Assembly: GCA_028551475.1 (NCBI GenBank)
Contig: CM052360.1
Location: 15,550,501 to 15,614,500, forward strand
From: Casuarina equisetifolia
Taxonomy: Eukaryota > Streptophyta > Magnoliopsida > Fagales > Casuarinaceae
Length of the DNA: 64,000 nucleotides
Direction of reading: 5' to 3'
Part shown: piece after piece, positions 39,601-51,383 of the stretch
Position numbering within the stretch: the first letter of the stretch is position 1
Layout of the letters: each line of letters starts with the position of its first letter
The notes under the pieces: model-generated
The model's database searches: none
The model's input: the letters and a program-made list of their open reading frames with translations, nothing else
What the model was told of the DNA's origin: nothing
Made by a program: the position numbers and the translations under genes

Positions 39601-42600
39601 TTTTTAAAGGAGTTGGGACTAAGAAAGATTCTACTTTTATAGGTATGGCATTTCAGGCGTTTAGTACTTGAGGCTCTCAGTGCCAATTTGCATGAGGAAC
39701 TAGTTCTTGTTGAGAATATTGCTAAGAGTAATTCCAAAAACTACCAGATCTGGTGAGTCAGTGCTATTATATGTGTCGATCTGCTTGCTTTCTCTGTAAT
39801 GTATGTAAAATAGAAGAGACATTCTATTGAAAATCTGATACTGATGTTTCATCTCCAAATACGGATGTGATCATGCTATACTGAACTAATTAATCATCAG
39901 AGTTGATGCAACAGGCTACAGAGTGCTTGTTTTTTATTAGCCTTTTCAAATATAGGGATAGCATCAAGGTGGAATTTTGCCTTGAATTATTTAGATGGAT
40001 TCCTGTTTCAGATCTGAGTTTGGTGTAAGAATCACATTGAAGTTCTCATCTTTTTAAATGTCTAGTAGGTTTAAGGTGCTTGCTAGCAATATACGAATGT
40101 TAGATATTAAAGCATTTTCTATCTTATCTATTTATTTTACAAGTTCACTTTGTCAATGAGTTGTGGTTAGCCCTATCCTGTTGATATACAACTATATAAT
40201 GTTAATCTTTGTATTGTATCTTGGAAAATGCAACTTTTCTTAAACCTGCTATTTATTCATTTTTATCTTTTTACTTAATAAATCCACAAATGGGTAAGGT
40301 TAGATATAGTACCTGTAGACTGAGAATGAAATGAATGGCCCCCTTTTTCTTCTTTTCTTTCATTCTACAAAAAGGATCAGATGATTGTTATCACTATGGT
40401 AAGCTCAAGGATACCCTAGAAATTATGACATTTTCTCTTATAGTTCTATCTGTACTGGTGGTTGGTGGTTTCATTTTGATCTTTGTCATACTTTAAAGAT
40501 TGTTGGTGTGCCTAAATACCAAAGAGGGCAAAGGAGTAGCAAAAACACATTAAATATAGAATCGAGTCCACACTAGAAGCCCTTTCAAAATCAAAATCAA
40601 CATCAAAACTCAGATCTCCCTCTTTAATGGAAGTTGTCGCCTAGGTTTCAATCTCATAGTACACCTAAAGCTACTTCTAGGAAAGGAAACAAGAGTGCTC
40701 TCTCTGCCCCACTCTTTCCAGCCATTTTTCTTATTTCAAAGAATAAAGCAAAGCCAAACCTAATTATCTAAAAAACCCAACAATAAAATAAAAGCCAAAA
40801 GTAATCAATACTAGTCCAACCCCGCATTGTACCCCCTGGTCAAGATGGTCTTAAACAAAGCTATTGATCCAAAAATTTTTCTTCCAAAATGAAGAGCTCA
40901 TAAGTAAGGTTTGGGGCTAATTTACTTGGAATAGAGGTTCTTAGGTCCTTGTGCAATAGTAAAGGAGTCTAAGTCTTTAATATTTCTCTACTATATACAA
41001 ATGTGTTTTATTTAGTGGGCTTAAAATCTGTAAATTAATAATAATGAAGCCATGAACAAGTTCTTTTTTCTTTTTTTTTTTCCTCAGCCCCTATTAAATT
41101 GACTAGAGCAATTTCTTTTTCTTATTCTTTTTTGTTGTTAAAAATAAATAAATAAATAAATAAATAAAAGATTGGTTGATGTTTGAGTTGGGAAATTATT
41201 AAGAAAACGATGACATGCCTCTTCCATTTAAAATTGCTCTCCATTTTTCCTTTTTACCTTTTAATGTTTTTCAATGGTTAGATGTCAGGGCCTGAACTTT
41301 TTTTGCTTTTCTCAATTAGCATCCTTCCCCACGAGTACTGTTTCCCACAATTTAGGGTTTGAAAGGGCTGTGTGAGAGTTAACTTTGGTTGAACTGGAAC
41401 CCTTACCAATAAGAATGGGATGAAGTGTGAGGTCTTTGGTTTATGGTCCACTGGGTGCGTGTATGACTTACCAATATAATAGACATAGTTGATAACTGTG
41501 AATACTCTAATCATAGGCTCTTTAAATTTTCACTTTTTTGAAGATGCAAGTCTTGGTGAGTCAGGAGAGTATTAAAACAGGTAACTACGATGACTTTTGA
41601 CTCCTGATTTCATTGCCCTTGTAGGTGTCTGATGATTCTGAGGATCTCTACTTAAATGTGACAGAGACTGGCCTATGTGATTTTCTAATTTAACCAGATT
41701 AAATTTGAAGTTAGCAGCTATGTTTAAAATGTTTGAAGGGATCTGAGTTTTGTAGTTGCTTAGCTTAAGTAGAATGCTATCTCCGAGGGCCCTAAGACAT
41801 TCTCTTATGCTGTTGATGTGCTTGTTTACTACTGTAATTTGGTCAAAACTCCTTTTGAATGCAGTATCTTCAGTGTATACTACGTCATTGTTTAGTTTTC
41901 ATTTCTCTCTTTTTTTTTCCCCTCCCCTGACATTTTGTTTAAATAGTTTCTTATGATTTATGTAAAGTCTAGTTGTCATTTTATTATATCCATCCAACTG
42001 CAAATTATTATTGTGTTCTTCACCCTTACCCAAGTACCACGGCATTGATCTTAGTGACAGATATTTGTAGGCATCATAGGAGGTGGGTCGCTGAGAAATT
42101 GGGAACTGCTGCTACAAGTAAGGAACTTGAATTCACCAAGAAGATACTTGCCCTTGATGCTAAAAATTATCATGCCTGGTCCCATAGGCAGGTTTGTTGC
42201 TCCTCTTCCTTCTTTGTGCCAAATAAGTGGCACAAAACTCCTTGTTTGTAACTTGGGTACTGTTGGGGTCAGATATTGTATATTGGTAGTTAAATAGTAT
42301 TCCATTTAACCTTTTTACTCCTTTTTATTTGTCTTTTTCCTTGTAGTGCAGTGGGTTCTGCGGGCACTAGGAGGATGGGAAGATGAACTTGACTATTGTT
42401 GTCAGCTCCTTGAAGAAGATGTTTACAATAATTCTGCTTGGAATGAGGTATAGTACCTGCTGCTTGTTTGGTTATAAGTTGCAATTATGTTTTTAACTTG
42501 CCTTTTTCAAGTTAACTCTTCCTAGCTTCAAATATCTAGTTACATGGGTGAGAATTGGGTAATCTACTGGAGTAGTACAGCTTAGTATGGAATGATTGTA

Positions 42601-43384
42601 TTACAGTGTAGTATGGAACAGTTAGTTCAGAATAGTCTGGAAGCATTATTAGAAAATCAACTATCTAGAACTATTTAGTCGTGAATTTCAGGACGCAGCT
42701 TATCTTTTTAATTTGCGACATTTGAGTTCTGCATCTGCCAGTGCCAACAATTACCATCTCATATTGCTTCTGAGTCAAAACATTAAACACCTGCTTTTTG
42801 TCTTGAGATTCTACTTTGAGCGATCCTAGCCAAAATGGTCAATAACATTGGTCAAGCCGTTTTTGAGGGTCTGTATTGACGTCTGCCAACTACTTTTAGT
42901 AGCGTTTACTCCGTTGTTTTGGTAAAACGATCATATATTTTGTTTGCAACAGAGATACTTTGTTATAAAGATGTCTCCCCTTCTGGGAGGCCTAGAGGCC
43001 ATGAGAGAGTCTGAAGTGAGTTATGCCATTGAAGCCATACTAGCGCACCCTGACAATGAGAGTCCGTGGAGATACCTTCGAGGGCTTTACAAAGGTGACA
43101 CCCAGTCTTGGGTGAATGATCCTCGAGTCTCTGCAGCGTGTTTGAAGGTTTTGAGTACCAAAAACAACTGTACGTTTGCTCTGAGCACGCTTTTGGAACT
43201 TCTCTGCCATGGTCTCCAACCAAATCAAGAGCTGATGGATGTTGTGAGTGCTCTGAAGATTTCAGACTTGGATCAACAGGATCCTGACTTAGCAAGAACA
43301 GTTTGTTCGATTTTGGAACATGTCGACCCGATCAGAGCCAACTATTGGAAGTGGCGTAAGAGCAGGCTTCCCCATGCGGCGTAA
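36682..43384 (+). CDS. FTA: Protein farnesyltransferase/geranylgeranyltransferase I alpha subunit
   Basis: This is the shared alpha subunit of the two CaaX prenyltransferases. It pairs with the farnesyl- or geranylgeranyl-specific beta subunit in the cytosol to attach isoprenoids to C-terminal cysteines; Arabidopsis mutants (PLURIPETALA) affect meristem size and ABA response. Five exons join in frame: 36682-36918, 39643-39752, 42071-42191, 42352-42447 and 42953-43384, giving 331 aa, close to the ~326 aa of Arabidopsis. All introns are GT-AG. The start is the ATG before [16 protein letters not shown] helical repeats carry the usual N-x-W-x-x-R signature: NAGNYTVWHFRR (75-86), [13 protein letters not shown] (about 109-121), [13 protein letters not shown] (about 145-157), [10 protein letters not shown] (about 181-190), and [13 protein letters not shown] further on. 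Introns 1 and 2 are long (2.7 and 2.3 kb) and appear to hold inserted repeats. No damage is seen. Confidence 0.93.
38400..38441. repeat. A-rich (AAAAAT)n microsatellite
   Basis: Short A-rich tandem run in intron 1 of the prenyltransferase alpha gene. Confidence 0.8.
41141..41168. repeat. (AAAT)n microsatellite
   Basis: Tetranucleotide run in intron 2 of the prenyltransferase alpha gene. Confidence 0.9.
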
Positions 43385-44453
43385 TATTGAGAAGGCTTAA
43401 TCGGCTAAGGAATGAGCTGATTGTCTCATATCACTGTCAAATGTTCCCTGATTGTCCATCTCCTTCTGTAACTTCTGCCCAGTATATCCCTGTTGTGAGA
43501 ATAGTAAAAACCCTGTCCCAACTTGACCAACATTCTTATTAAAGCGCCATTAAATCTTGTTAGCCCAATTTTTTCTTCTTTTTTTTTGTAAAAAAAAAAA
43601 ATTTGGGTGAGATTGTTGTTTGCTTTTAACTACAAAGTTTCTTTCAGACATTAACAGAGCTATGAACAGGATGAGTGTGTTTCTTTTTGCTTGTACCCCC
43701 TAGAATGGACTTTGTAATGGAAGTCGCAACTTAGATGAGACCTCAAATGCCCAGCTCCCAACAAAGTTCATTAAAAATTTTCACAGATCTTTCATGAGGT
43801 GTGAGTCGAGTATTTTTCCGTGGATCCACGCGATGCAGAAATACGTCTCTATTGTGCTTTGTAATTCTCTCTTCTCTTCTTCCTAACTGACAATTTTGTT
43901 GCAACAATCGTTAGTTCTGTGATTAATGCTTTGTTAAACTCGTATTTTTATCCAAAAAAAGTCACTACATGTGGTAGGATTGATGCCATAATAGTTAGTT
44001 TTCTTTAGAGAACCTTTTAGGCGTCGAGAGCGGTGTGCCATACGTGTTTTCCTCGAAGCAGATGCTCTTTCAAGCGTTATTAACCACTACATGGACTTCC
44101 AAAAGATCAATGATCCAAATTCCCAAATGTCAGTTATTTGAGCCATTGAAATGATCCATCATCCTCCCACGAATTCCACAAATAATTTTTCACAGCTGTC
44201 TTATTTTATAGCATTGAGATTCAATCCGAATTGCTCCTTTCTGAGGAAGGAATTTTAGACTTAAAAATTCCAGAATGTGTATTAAGATTGGGTTAGAATG
44301 TTGGTTCGAAGGGAAACACTTGTCCACAGCTTTGTCAGCTGAAAATGTTGTTCCCATTCCCTTCAAAGCTATACAAAAGGCAACACATCTTCCTTCTAAA
44401 TTACATCAATGGCCCATGGATACTTAGAAAGCAAAAAAAGAGGACCGAAGTGA
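43385..44453. other. 3' region between convergent FTA and NTH1-like exons
   Basis: The first ~180 bp are the likely 3' UTR of FTA. The rest is non-coding. FTA (plus) and the NTH1-like exon (minus) converge here, so both transcripts should end in this interval. Confidence 0.5.
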
Positions 44454-44600
44454 TCAAATCTTGTTGCTCTTACCAGACTTTTTGGACTTGGACGACGGGC
44501 TCCAGGTCCCACTCAAGGCAGAAGAAGGGCAGTACTCACTTACTCCGCACATTCTACAGTTAGGTCTGACGGGCGTACAAACCGTTTGTCCAAACCCTAC
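44454..44600 (-). CDS. Endonuclease III homologue (NTH1), last exon only
   Basis: Plant NTH1 is a bifunctional DNA glycosylase/AP lyase that removes oxidised pyrimidines; in Arabidopsis it acts in chloroplast nucleoids. This 147 bp exon (acceptor TAATCAG, stop at 44454-44456) encodes 48 residues beginning VGFGQTVCTPVRPNCRMCGV. Its cysteines match the endonuclease III iron-sulfur loop C-x6-C-x2-C-x5-C exactly (Cys 8, 15, 18 and 24 of the exon). They are followed by a Ser/Lys-rich tail, SKSKKSGKSNKI, typical of plant NTH1. In intact genes the intron falls just before VGFGQ, so the exon looks genuine. The helix-hairpin-helix and catalytic Lys/Asp exons were not found in the 2 kb upstream. They may lie in the 500-N gap at 46612-47111, or this may be a 3' fragment. 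The candidate first exon at 47831-48001 is on the same strand. Confidence 0.75.
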   Translation of the reverse strand, partial: VGFGQTVCTPVRPNCRMCGVSEYCPSSALSGTWSPSSKSKKSGKSNKI

Positions 44601-44680
44601 CTGATTAAGTACAATTCAGAACCAAAAAATTTATCTTTTTCTCATAATCACACAAAAAATATGCATCTTTTCCTGAACAG

Positions 44681-44800
44681 AACAACATCAACAAATATGG
44701 CTATTGTTTGCAAACATGTGAACAACATTAGCAAACATGGCTATTCTATGCAAATATGTGAACAACATTAGCAACCATGGCTATTCTATGCAAATATGTA
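44681..44800. repeat. Three tandem copies of a 40 bp unit
   Basis: The unit AACAACATTAGCAAACATGG plus CTATTCTATGCAAATATGTG occurs at 44681-44720, 44721-44760 and 44761-44800. The first copy is the most diverged and the last two differ at about two positions. It lies just upstream (minus-strand sense) of the NTH1-like last exon, in its intron if the gene is whole. Confidence 0.92.
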
Positions 44801-45559
44801 AGGAATGCCATCACGACAGTATTATTTAAACTTGATAAAAAAATAGGTTTTTGATCTTTTGAGAAATTGAAAAGTACAAAGGTATAAACAAAGGTCATTT
44901 CATAGAAGCAAACTTTAATTTATTTCTTTTTCATTGTGCTCAACTCACTTTTGGGCAAAACCAAAAAGTGAATATAGGAAACGAATGATATCGTAGGATG
45001 TGCCCAGTTTTTTAATTCTGCACACAATTACACATACTTCACTCAAGGTAATAAGTAGAATTTCAAACAAAGACATTCTTTAGTAACTGAAAAAAAAAAA
45101 AAAAAAAGCTCAAAATCTCGGGGTCAGGATCACAACTGTAGTGCAGCACCGTAACTATTTAAAGAAGAAATACTTGATAATAAAACTAGAAAATAAATAT
45201 GACCAGCAACTAAAACAATTACAAAATTTTGATTCACATTACAGCATCTACATTTTTTTTTTTTTTTTGGTTTCAAATAAACAATATGAATATGATTTTT
45301 GAGCAACATGTTGCAGAAAACATCAATAGATGAAGGGAAAAAGAAGAGAGAAAATAGAAAAAGAGTAGCAGTCAGAAAGGTTAACACCACACTTAGGTTT
45401 CTTCTTTGCCAAAGTAGTCTTTATAATAGTCTAGGGAAGATACAACCGTGTAAGTATGCTCCAACTACGAAACTAAAGCACCATATATCCCATCAATACT
45501 TGCTTTCAAGCTGTAGCAACAATATCATACATGGCCAAATTACTTAAGATTATATGTAA
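44801..45559. other. Non-coding, possible NTH1-like intron
   Basis: AT-rich DNA with poly-A/T runs (near 45091 and 45252). No NTH1 exon or other feature is recognised. Confidence 0.45.
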
Positions 45560-45790
45560 AACTATACTTGGACTCTTCCTGTAAAAGATCTGCAAGTTGT
45601 TCTTCCACATTCACATAAGGTCCACAAATTAAGCTACCACTTAATTTCTCCAAAATAAAATGTCTTTCACCTTCGATATGCTTCGTTCAATCCATATACC
45701 ATAGCTTTAAACCAGCCTTGGCACTAGATCTAGCAATAGTTAGCTGGTTTTCACTAGCTAGGCACCTAGAATCCCTCACAAAAAATGTTT
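45560..45790 (-). mobile_element. Ty1/Copia polyprotein fragment, RNase H end (fossil)
   Basis: On the minus strand the translation shows the end of a Copia RNase H domain: a TIARSSAKAGLK stretch, the hallmark TKHIEGERHFILEKL (in Copia elements TKHIE-x-x-x-HFI), then an EEQLADLLQ motif. The fragment is broken and lacks LTRs and the rest of the polyprotein. It is old. If the NTH1-like gene is whole, it lies within its intron. Confidence 0.8.
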
Positions 45791-46611
45791 AGTATCTTAA
45801 GAGGAAACCTAAAAATCCTCCATTGATCCCATCGAGCTTGCATGTATGGGATTCTATTGGTAATCATGTTTAAAAAAAATAAAAAATCCTTTGCTAAGAG
45901 AGGAATCAAGATGATGTCATCTTATATGTGTTTGATATCTACTTATTTACACAACAAATATTCCTTAGATTAAAAATATTTATGTTCATTCAAAATATTC
46001 CTTAGATTCCGCTAAACCATGTCTTAATGGTTTAGACATAAGATAAGGGTTAAGGAAAAGTCACATCCGCTAATACTTAAAAATCCGTGTCCCTACTCTT
46101 TTTGACTGGAAGAATAGCCTTAAAAAATTGTACCCAAGGGGCTCTAGCAATTAATTTACCTGTATGTGACCATAAACATGGATGAAAGCAACGCATCCAA
46201 AGACTCAAAAAGAAACAAAAGTTCAAGAGGAAGAGTAAAGAAATGACAGAGCTTCAATGTTGTTCTGATATCTAAGAACACTATTTGATCACTCCGCTTC
46301 AATAAGATAAAGTTGCGCAAGTAAAAGGCCCTTGAATCAGTGACTGAAGGGTCAAAACATGCAGCGAGTTGTTCAACTTCGGCCTTAGTGTCACAATGTC
46401 CAAGTAGAAGAACTAGAAGCAAAAACGGTAGACTAGGTCTTATTGTCTAAGTGCGGTGAGCACACTGGCTAGATCACACATTTGAATGGTCTCCAACTCA
46501 AATAAGACAAGCATTGCACTCCAGGTCAGTCTTCTAATATGCCTCGGGCTATTTGAATAATTACAAAACTTACACTTTTCATCATGAATAAGTCAATGGA
46601 CTTGTCTCCCA
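45791..46611. other. Unassigned DNA left of the assembly gap
   Basis: A minus-strand open stretch at 46156-46422 (containing ACFDPSVTDSRAFYLRNF) may be mobile-element or exon derived, but I recognise no family. No NTH1 catalytic motif is visible. Confidence 0.35.
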
Positions 46612-47111
46612 NNNNNNNNNNNNNNNNNNNNNNNNNNNNNNNNNNNNNNNNNNNNNNNNNNNNNNNNNNNNNNNNNNNNNNNNNNNNNNNNNNNNNNNNN
46701 NNNNNNNNNNNNNNNNNNNNNNNNNNNNNNNNNNNNNNNNNNNNNNNNNNNNNNNNNNNNNNNNNNNNNNNNNNNNNNNNNNNNNNNNNNNNNNNNNNNN
46801 NNNNNNNNNNNNNNNNNNNNNNNNNNNNNNNNNNNNNNNNNNNNNNNNNNNNNNNNNNNNNNNNNNNNNNNNNNNNNNNNNNNNNNNNNNNNNNNNNNNN
46901 NNNNNNNNNNNNNNNNNNNNNNNNNNNNNNNNNNNNNNNNNNNNNNNNNNNNNNNNNNNNNNNNNNNNNNNNNNNNNNNNNNNNNNNNNNNNNNNNNNNN
47001 NNNNNNNNNNNNNNNNNNNNNNNNNNNNNNNNNNNNNNNNNNNNNNNNNNNNNNNNNNNNNNNNNNNNNNNNNNNNNNNNNNNNNNNNNNNNNNNNNNNN
47101 NNNNNNNNNNN
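46612..47111. other. Assembly gap of exactly 500 N
   Basis: 500 consecutive N, a common convention for a gap of unknown true size. Open frames running through it are meaningless. The real missing DNA could be longer and may contain NTH1-like exons. Confidence 0.99.
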
Positions 47112-47830
47112 CCCATGTTCCGGTTTTAGGAAACAAGTGTGAAATCCAATTAAACTCCAACATGACCACATGATAAAAGAATAGGGGAAAACATTGAAAC
47201 TGAAAATGACTGCTCAAAATATCAAGGTCAAACAAAAAGCAAGTAACCACCTAGCATTTATAACATTACAAGTTGAACAACAGAACTAAGGAAAGAGAAA
47301 CGGAAAGTCCATCTATCTCCAATTCACTGGAATTTACTTTAAGAAATTGAAGTCTCTATGCAAATAGTTTCTACGCAAAATTTTCAATCACTTTATCTTT
47401 TTTGCTTCGTTTAACCGTTCTTTGTGATGTACAACTCGGCAGGAATTATCCATCATGGTAAAAGGAGCTTCAACTAATCAACAAAAAATGGAGCAAAAGA
47501 ATAAAAAGAAAAAAGAAAAAAGAAAATCTACTTTCACCTTAGATTGGTCACAAAGTTGTTCTGTGATCCAATATATAATTCAGATAGGCTTAGCTTGTTT
47601 CTCAATGTTATAGTAACTAGGTTGGATTAGTTTTTGAAGCCCTGAGGTTTGATCAAACAAAAGCTCAAACCCACCAATCACACAAACACATCGCAGATAA
47701 CCACTGAGTCCATATACCAGAAACGTTAGATAATTGCAAAATCTTATGCTCACTCAACCCATTTTGTTTTCTCTATTCCGACAGATGGAAGTGAAATAAA
47801 AATCCAAAAAAAAAAAAAAAAAAAGCTTAC
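47112..47830. other. Non-coding DNA right of the gap
   Basis: AT-rich, with no recognised exon or element. It would be intron 1 if the exon at 47831-48001 is the start of the NTH1-like gene. Confidence 0.4.
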
Positions 47831-48001
47831 GTTTTTCGTCGTACGAAACAGAATGAGACCACACGGTCTGAACTGCTTCCTTTCGGTCAGCCTCTCAAAC
47901 GGGTAAGGATCAATTTGAGCTGGGAGAGAAGCAGAGATGGCACTGAGCTCGAGGGAGGAGTGGGATCTGCGGTCTAACAGAAGGCGGAGTGGAACGGACA
48001 A
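47831..48001 (-). CDS. Candidate first exon, possibly with a transit peptide
   Basis: A minus-strand ATG at 48001 opens 57 codons, MSVPLRLLLDRRSHSSLELS through FRPCGLILFRTTKN, ending at a strong donor (AAC|GTAAGC). The first ~28 residues are rich in Ser, Arg and Leu and poor in acids, as in plastid transit peptides. The stretch is GC-rich compared with the DNA around it. Strand and position would fit the 5' exon of the NTH1-like gene whose last exon is at 44454-44600, since plant NTH1 is plastid-targeted, but there is no direct sequence link across the gap. A plus-strand frame from 47938 (MALSSREEWDLRSNRRRS) overlaps it and is an alternative reading. Confidence 0.4.
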
Positions 48002-49049
48002 ACGCCAGTGGAAGCATGGTGGAGTTCCTCTACCGACCTGGACCCCGATTGGGCTCCAAAACTAAGATCGGATATCATTATGGCCCATTGATTGATGTTT
48101 ACTGGAGCCATAATCATAATCTAAGCAGAAAGGGATTGAAACCCACAATAACTCTAACAAAAAAGTCCGAGTCTTTTGTTCCTTCCATTCCCCCGTCTCC
48201 ATTTCCGTAATAAAAACAGATAAATTACGTTCTAGAAGACATGTGTTGCGATACAAAGAAGCTTTGACACATATACAAAACACGTCTTCAAAACAAATAT
48301 GATAGCCAATTCCAAAGTTAATAATGGTTAAGGCAAAACCTACTTACCCTCCATCTTCTATTTTCTTACTTTCTGATAGCTTCTTCATTTTCTTTCCTAT
48401 ATCATCTTCTCATCCTAGCAATCTAACAAATGCAGAACTTTACAGCAGCAACCTCCATAATGAATCTAAATTTGGTCTCCTCGATGTCATTTGGAAGAAG
48501 GAATATCAACTTTATGTTAAGGCTCGGAAGAACAGTTGAAGTACCTTAAATTGATTTTATCTATCCTAGGAAGTCATCAACTTTATGTTTAAGGCTCCAA
48601 GTGCGAATTTTCCAAACATTGTGTAAATTTTTTAGGGCCTATAATCACTAAAGGACAGAGTGTTGGTAGATGGTGACAAGGTCACTGTAATACTTAATTG
48701 GGAAGCACCAAAGGCAAATATTTGTAGGAAAAGAATGGAAGATGAACACAATCCTTTGGGAATACGGATTGGATTATATACCATAAGGTACTTTTTCTTT
48801 TTCTTTGTTTTTTTTTTTTTTGGGGTGCGGGTTTGTGGTTTGTTCGCATTTGGATGAATGCCACGTGTATACAACTGAACGGTGCAGGATAAAGAATGAA
48901 ATCCAAAGCCATCGGCTTCTCTTGGTAGTAATTACGAGACACATTCATTTATCTTGGGACCTGCTTTTATCCATCGCTTCTCTTTCGGACCAGACCACTC
49001 TCCGCACCACAGTAGTACGCAAAGACTCATCTCTCTGTCTTTCGTCTCT
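48002..49049. other. Intergenic, probable divergent promoter region
   Basis: Lies between the minus-strand candidate exon and the plus-strand RRM gene. The short plus open stretch near 48660-48790 (VDGDKVTVILNWEAPKANIC) is not recognised. A (TCTAG)n run of four to five units lies near 49066-49086, at the start of the probable RRM-gene leader. Confidence 0.4.
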
Positions 49050-51383
49050 GTCTGACACATGAGAGAGTCTAGTCTAGTCTAGTCTAGGCTTATCCTAAAT
49101 ATCGTTGTTCGGATAATATGTAGAGATATCTTGTTGATGCTTGGACAGTTCTGCTTCAATTGGTATGGTTTTCTTCCTTTGCTCTGCTTTCACCAGAAAT
49201 TTCAAATCTTATTTTTAACTATTCATCTTTTGATGTTTTTCCTTAGGAATGTGCTTTTGGGCTTTCTTTAATTCGTTTAAAATTTCTTTTTTTCTTTTTA
49301 GTCGTTTTTGCTGATTTCACTTGTCGTTGGAATGGATATTTTTTCTCTTTTTTTTTTCTTTCTTTTTTTAGTTTCTAATTGCTAGTTTTACCGTGTACTT
49401 GATTGCTTTGATACTTAGTTTCTTTTTCTCCACCCCCCCCCCCCTCCCTCCCTCTCAGATTCTCTGTAGTTTTTAGGGAAAATAACATGTTTGCTTTTTG
49501 TTAAATAAGTTGTGTGTAGCTTTTACGGTTGGTTTTCGTTACATTGATAAGAGTCAATGGAAACCAATTTAGATGCGAAAGACACCATCTATCTATCATT
49601 GTTTTAAGATTTTGAGATGGGTATAAATTTGTAATAGGTTATTGTAATTCAAGGTCTTTCTTAGCATCTCCTGGGGTTGTATCTAATTCTGAAACCCACG
49701 GGGTAAAGCTGTTTGGAATGGTTGTCCTAATGATTTCTTTCTTTCTTTCTTTCAGCATATTGATCCTCAGGATATCTTTTTCTCTCTCTAAATCGTATCT
49801 CTAACCTCTGATGAAAACTCAAACTTTTGTTTCTCTGTGTCTGAGAAGTGCAAGTTAGCTTAACGGATTTCTGAGTTTGATATTGCTGTGATCAGGCAAG
49901 AAGGCTTATTATTTTATTCTTCTCAAGAAGAACTTCCAAACAAAATTTCCAGCTGAAAGGTTGGCAAGGTAAATTATATTTCCTCTGTTGCTTATCAGTT
50001 TATAATATGATTAAGTGCATCTTGGTATTAGATGTATTTGATTCCAAGTGTTTAACTTTCTTATATAAAGATAACACTGTTTTTGTGGAGTAACTTGAGA
50101 GACATACCATTCCACTTATTTATTTATTTATTCTGCCAGTATCAGATAGGTATTATTGGAGTTTGAGAATGATGTGCCGCTTTCTGGAAAATATAACTTG
50201 CAACTGAAAGTCATGTCAAATTTTAGAAATGAACTTAGTGATAAGTTGAACATACTGAACAGCATCTTGTTGGTTTGAATTTTAGTCTTCACCTGCAAAG
50301 ACTAAGCCATGTACGATCAACCTATCTAAGATAGCTATTAGTGTGTTAGGCAGCTAAATTTTTTGTTTCACTACATGGTGTCTTTTACAGTGAAATTTCT
50401 CACTTAATCCATCTGGTGTAGCGTTCTTTTAGTAGGTTTTAATTGTCTTCTTGAAACTTCAAATATTTAATTTGGTAAGATGAGGATATCATCCAATATG
50501 CCTTCTTCTTTAATTGTATTTGGAGTTCTGTTTGGCATTATATCTTATTTCTCACTGCTCATCACTTTTCTAGATGTGAAAATTGAGTCAAAGTTAATTC
50601 TGGTTTCTTTAGAATATGCATCGTACAGTCACATAGCTGGTCTTCATTTTGTACATGATAAACAGATCCTCAATGCTTCCAGATTCAAATCACCGGGAGA
50701 TGTCCTACATGCGAGGCACTGAGTTTTATCAATCTGTTTCTGGTCTCCCTTCTAAATACCATGGAATGAATAACATCAAAGTTAAAAACAAAACCTTGGA
50801 CAAAATATACCACAATAGAGGTTCAGTGGGTGATTCCTTTGAGGCTTATTGACATGTTTCTGTGTTCTAAGGGTTTGTTTGGACAGCATAATAATGGACC
50901 ATTATGGAATGATACCCTCTGCATTATGTGGAAGAACTGGAGGCAGATAGTTGTGTAGAGCTTTCTGTGCTTCAGCTTAAAGCTTTATTTATGAGAGAAT
51001 TATGAGTAGATGTCTGCTTTTAGCTGTGTCGAGATCCTTCTCTGTTTTCTTTTTTTTTTTTTGGTCTTCTTCTTCTTTCCTTCTTTCTGTCAGTTCTATA
51101 AAATACTGCTTTTATTTTGCGTGAAACGTTTGCATACATATTGTGTACCGTATGGTCTCTTGTTTCTTGTATTACTTATAAGAAAAAGGCCAAAACTACA
51201 TCGAGATTGAGGAGCTTGAAATTTATGGTGGATATGCATATAGAAAAAGATGCTTGTATTTTTTCCCTCTTATTTTAGTGATTGCTTTTGTGGTCAATAC
51301 ACTTTATGGTTGACTGGATACATTTATATCTACATCTAACTATTTAGATTAAGTTGTTGTCAGGATTTTACTTGTCATCCTAC
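49050..51383 (+). other. Probable spliced 5' leader of the RRM gene
   Basis: There is no coding exon before the ATG at 51384. Splice-like signals bracket leader exon candidates: one ending near 49163 before GTATGG, one at about 49896-49970 (after GATCAG, before GTAAAT), and the acceptor TTGTCAG at 51357-51363 directly before the coding exon. Pyrimidine-rich introns are typical of plant 5' UTRs. A C11-12 run lies near 49433. The exact transcript start cannot be set from sequence. Confidence 0.4.

Noticed and set aside
42963-43295. 110-codon minus open frame
   Set aside because: Antisense shadow of FTA exon 5.
46526-47250. Four long open frames on both strands
   Set aside because: They run through the 500 N gap and contain almost no real sequence.
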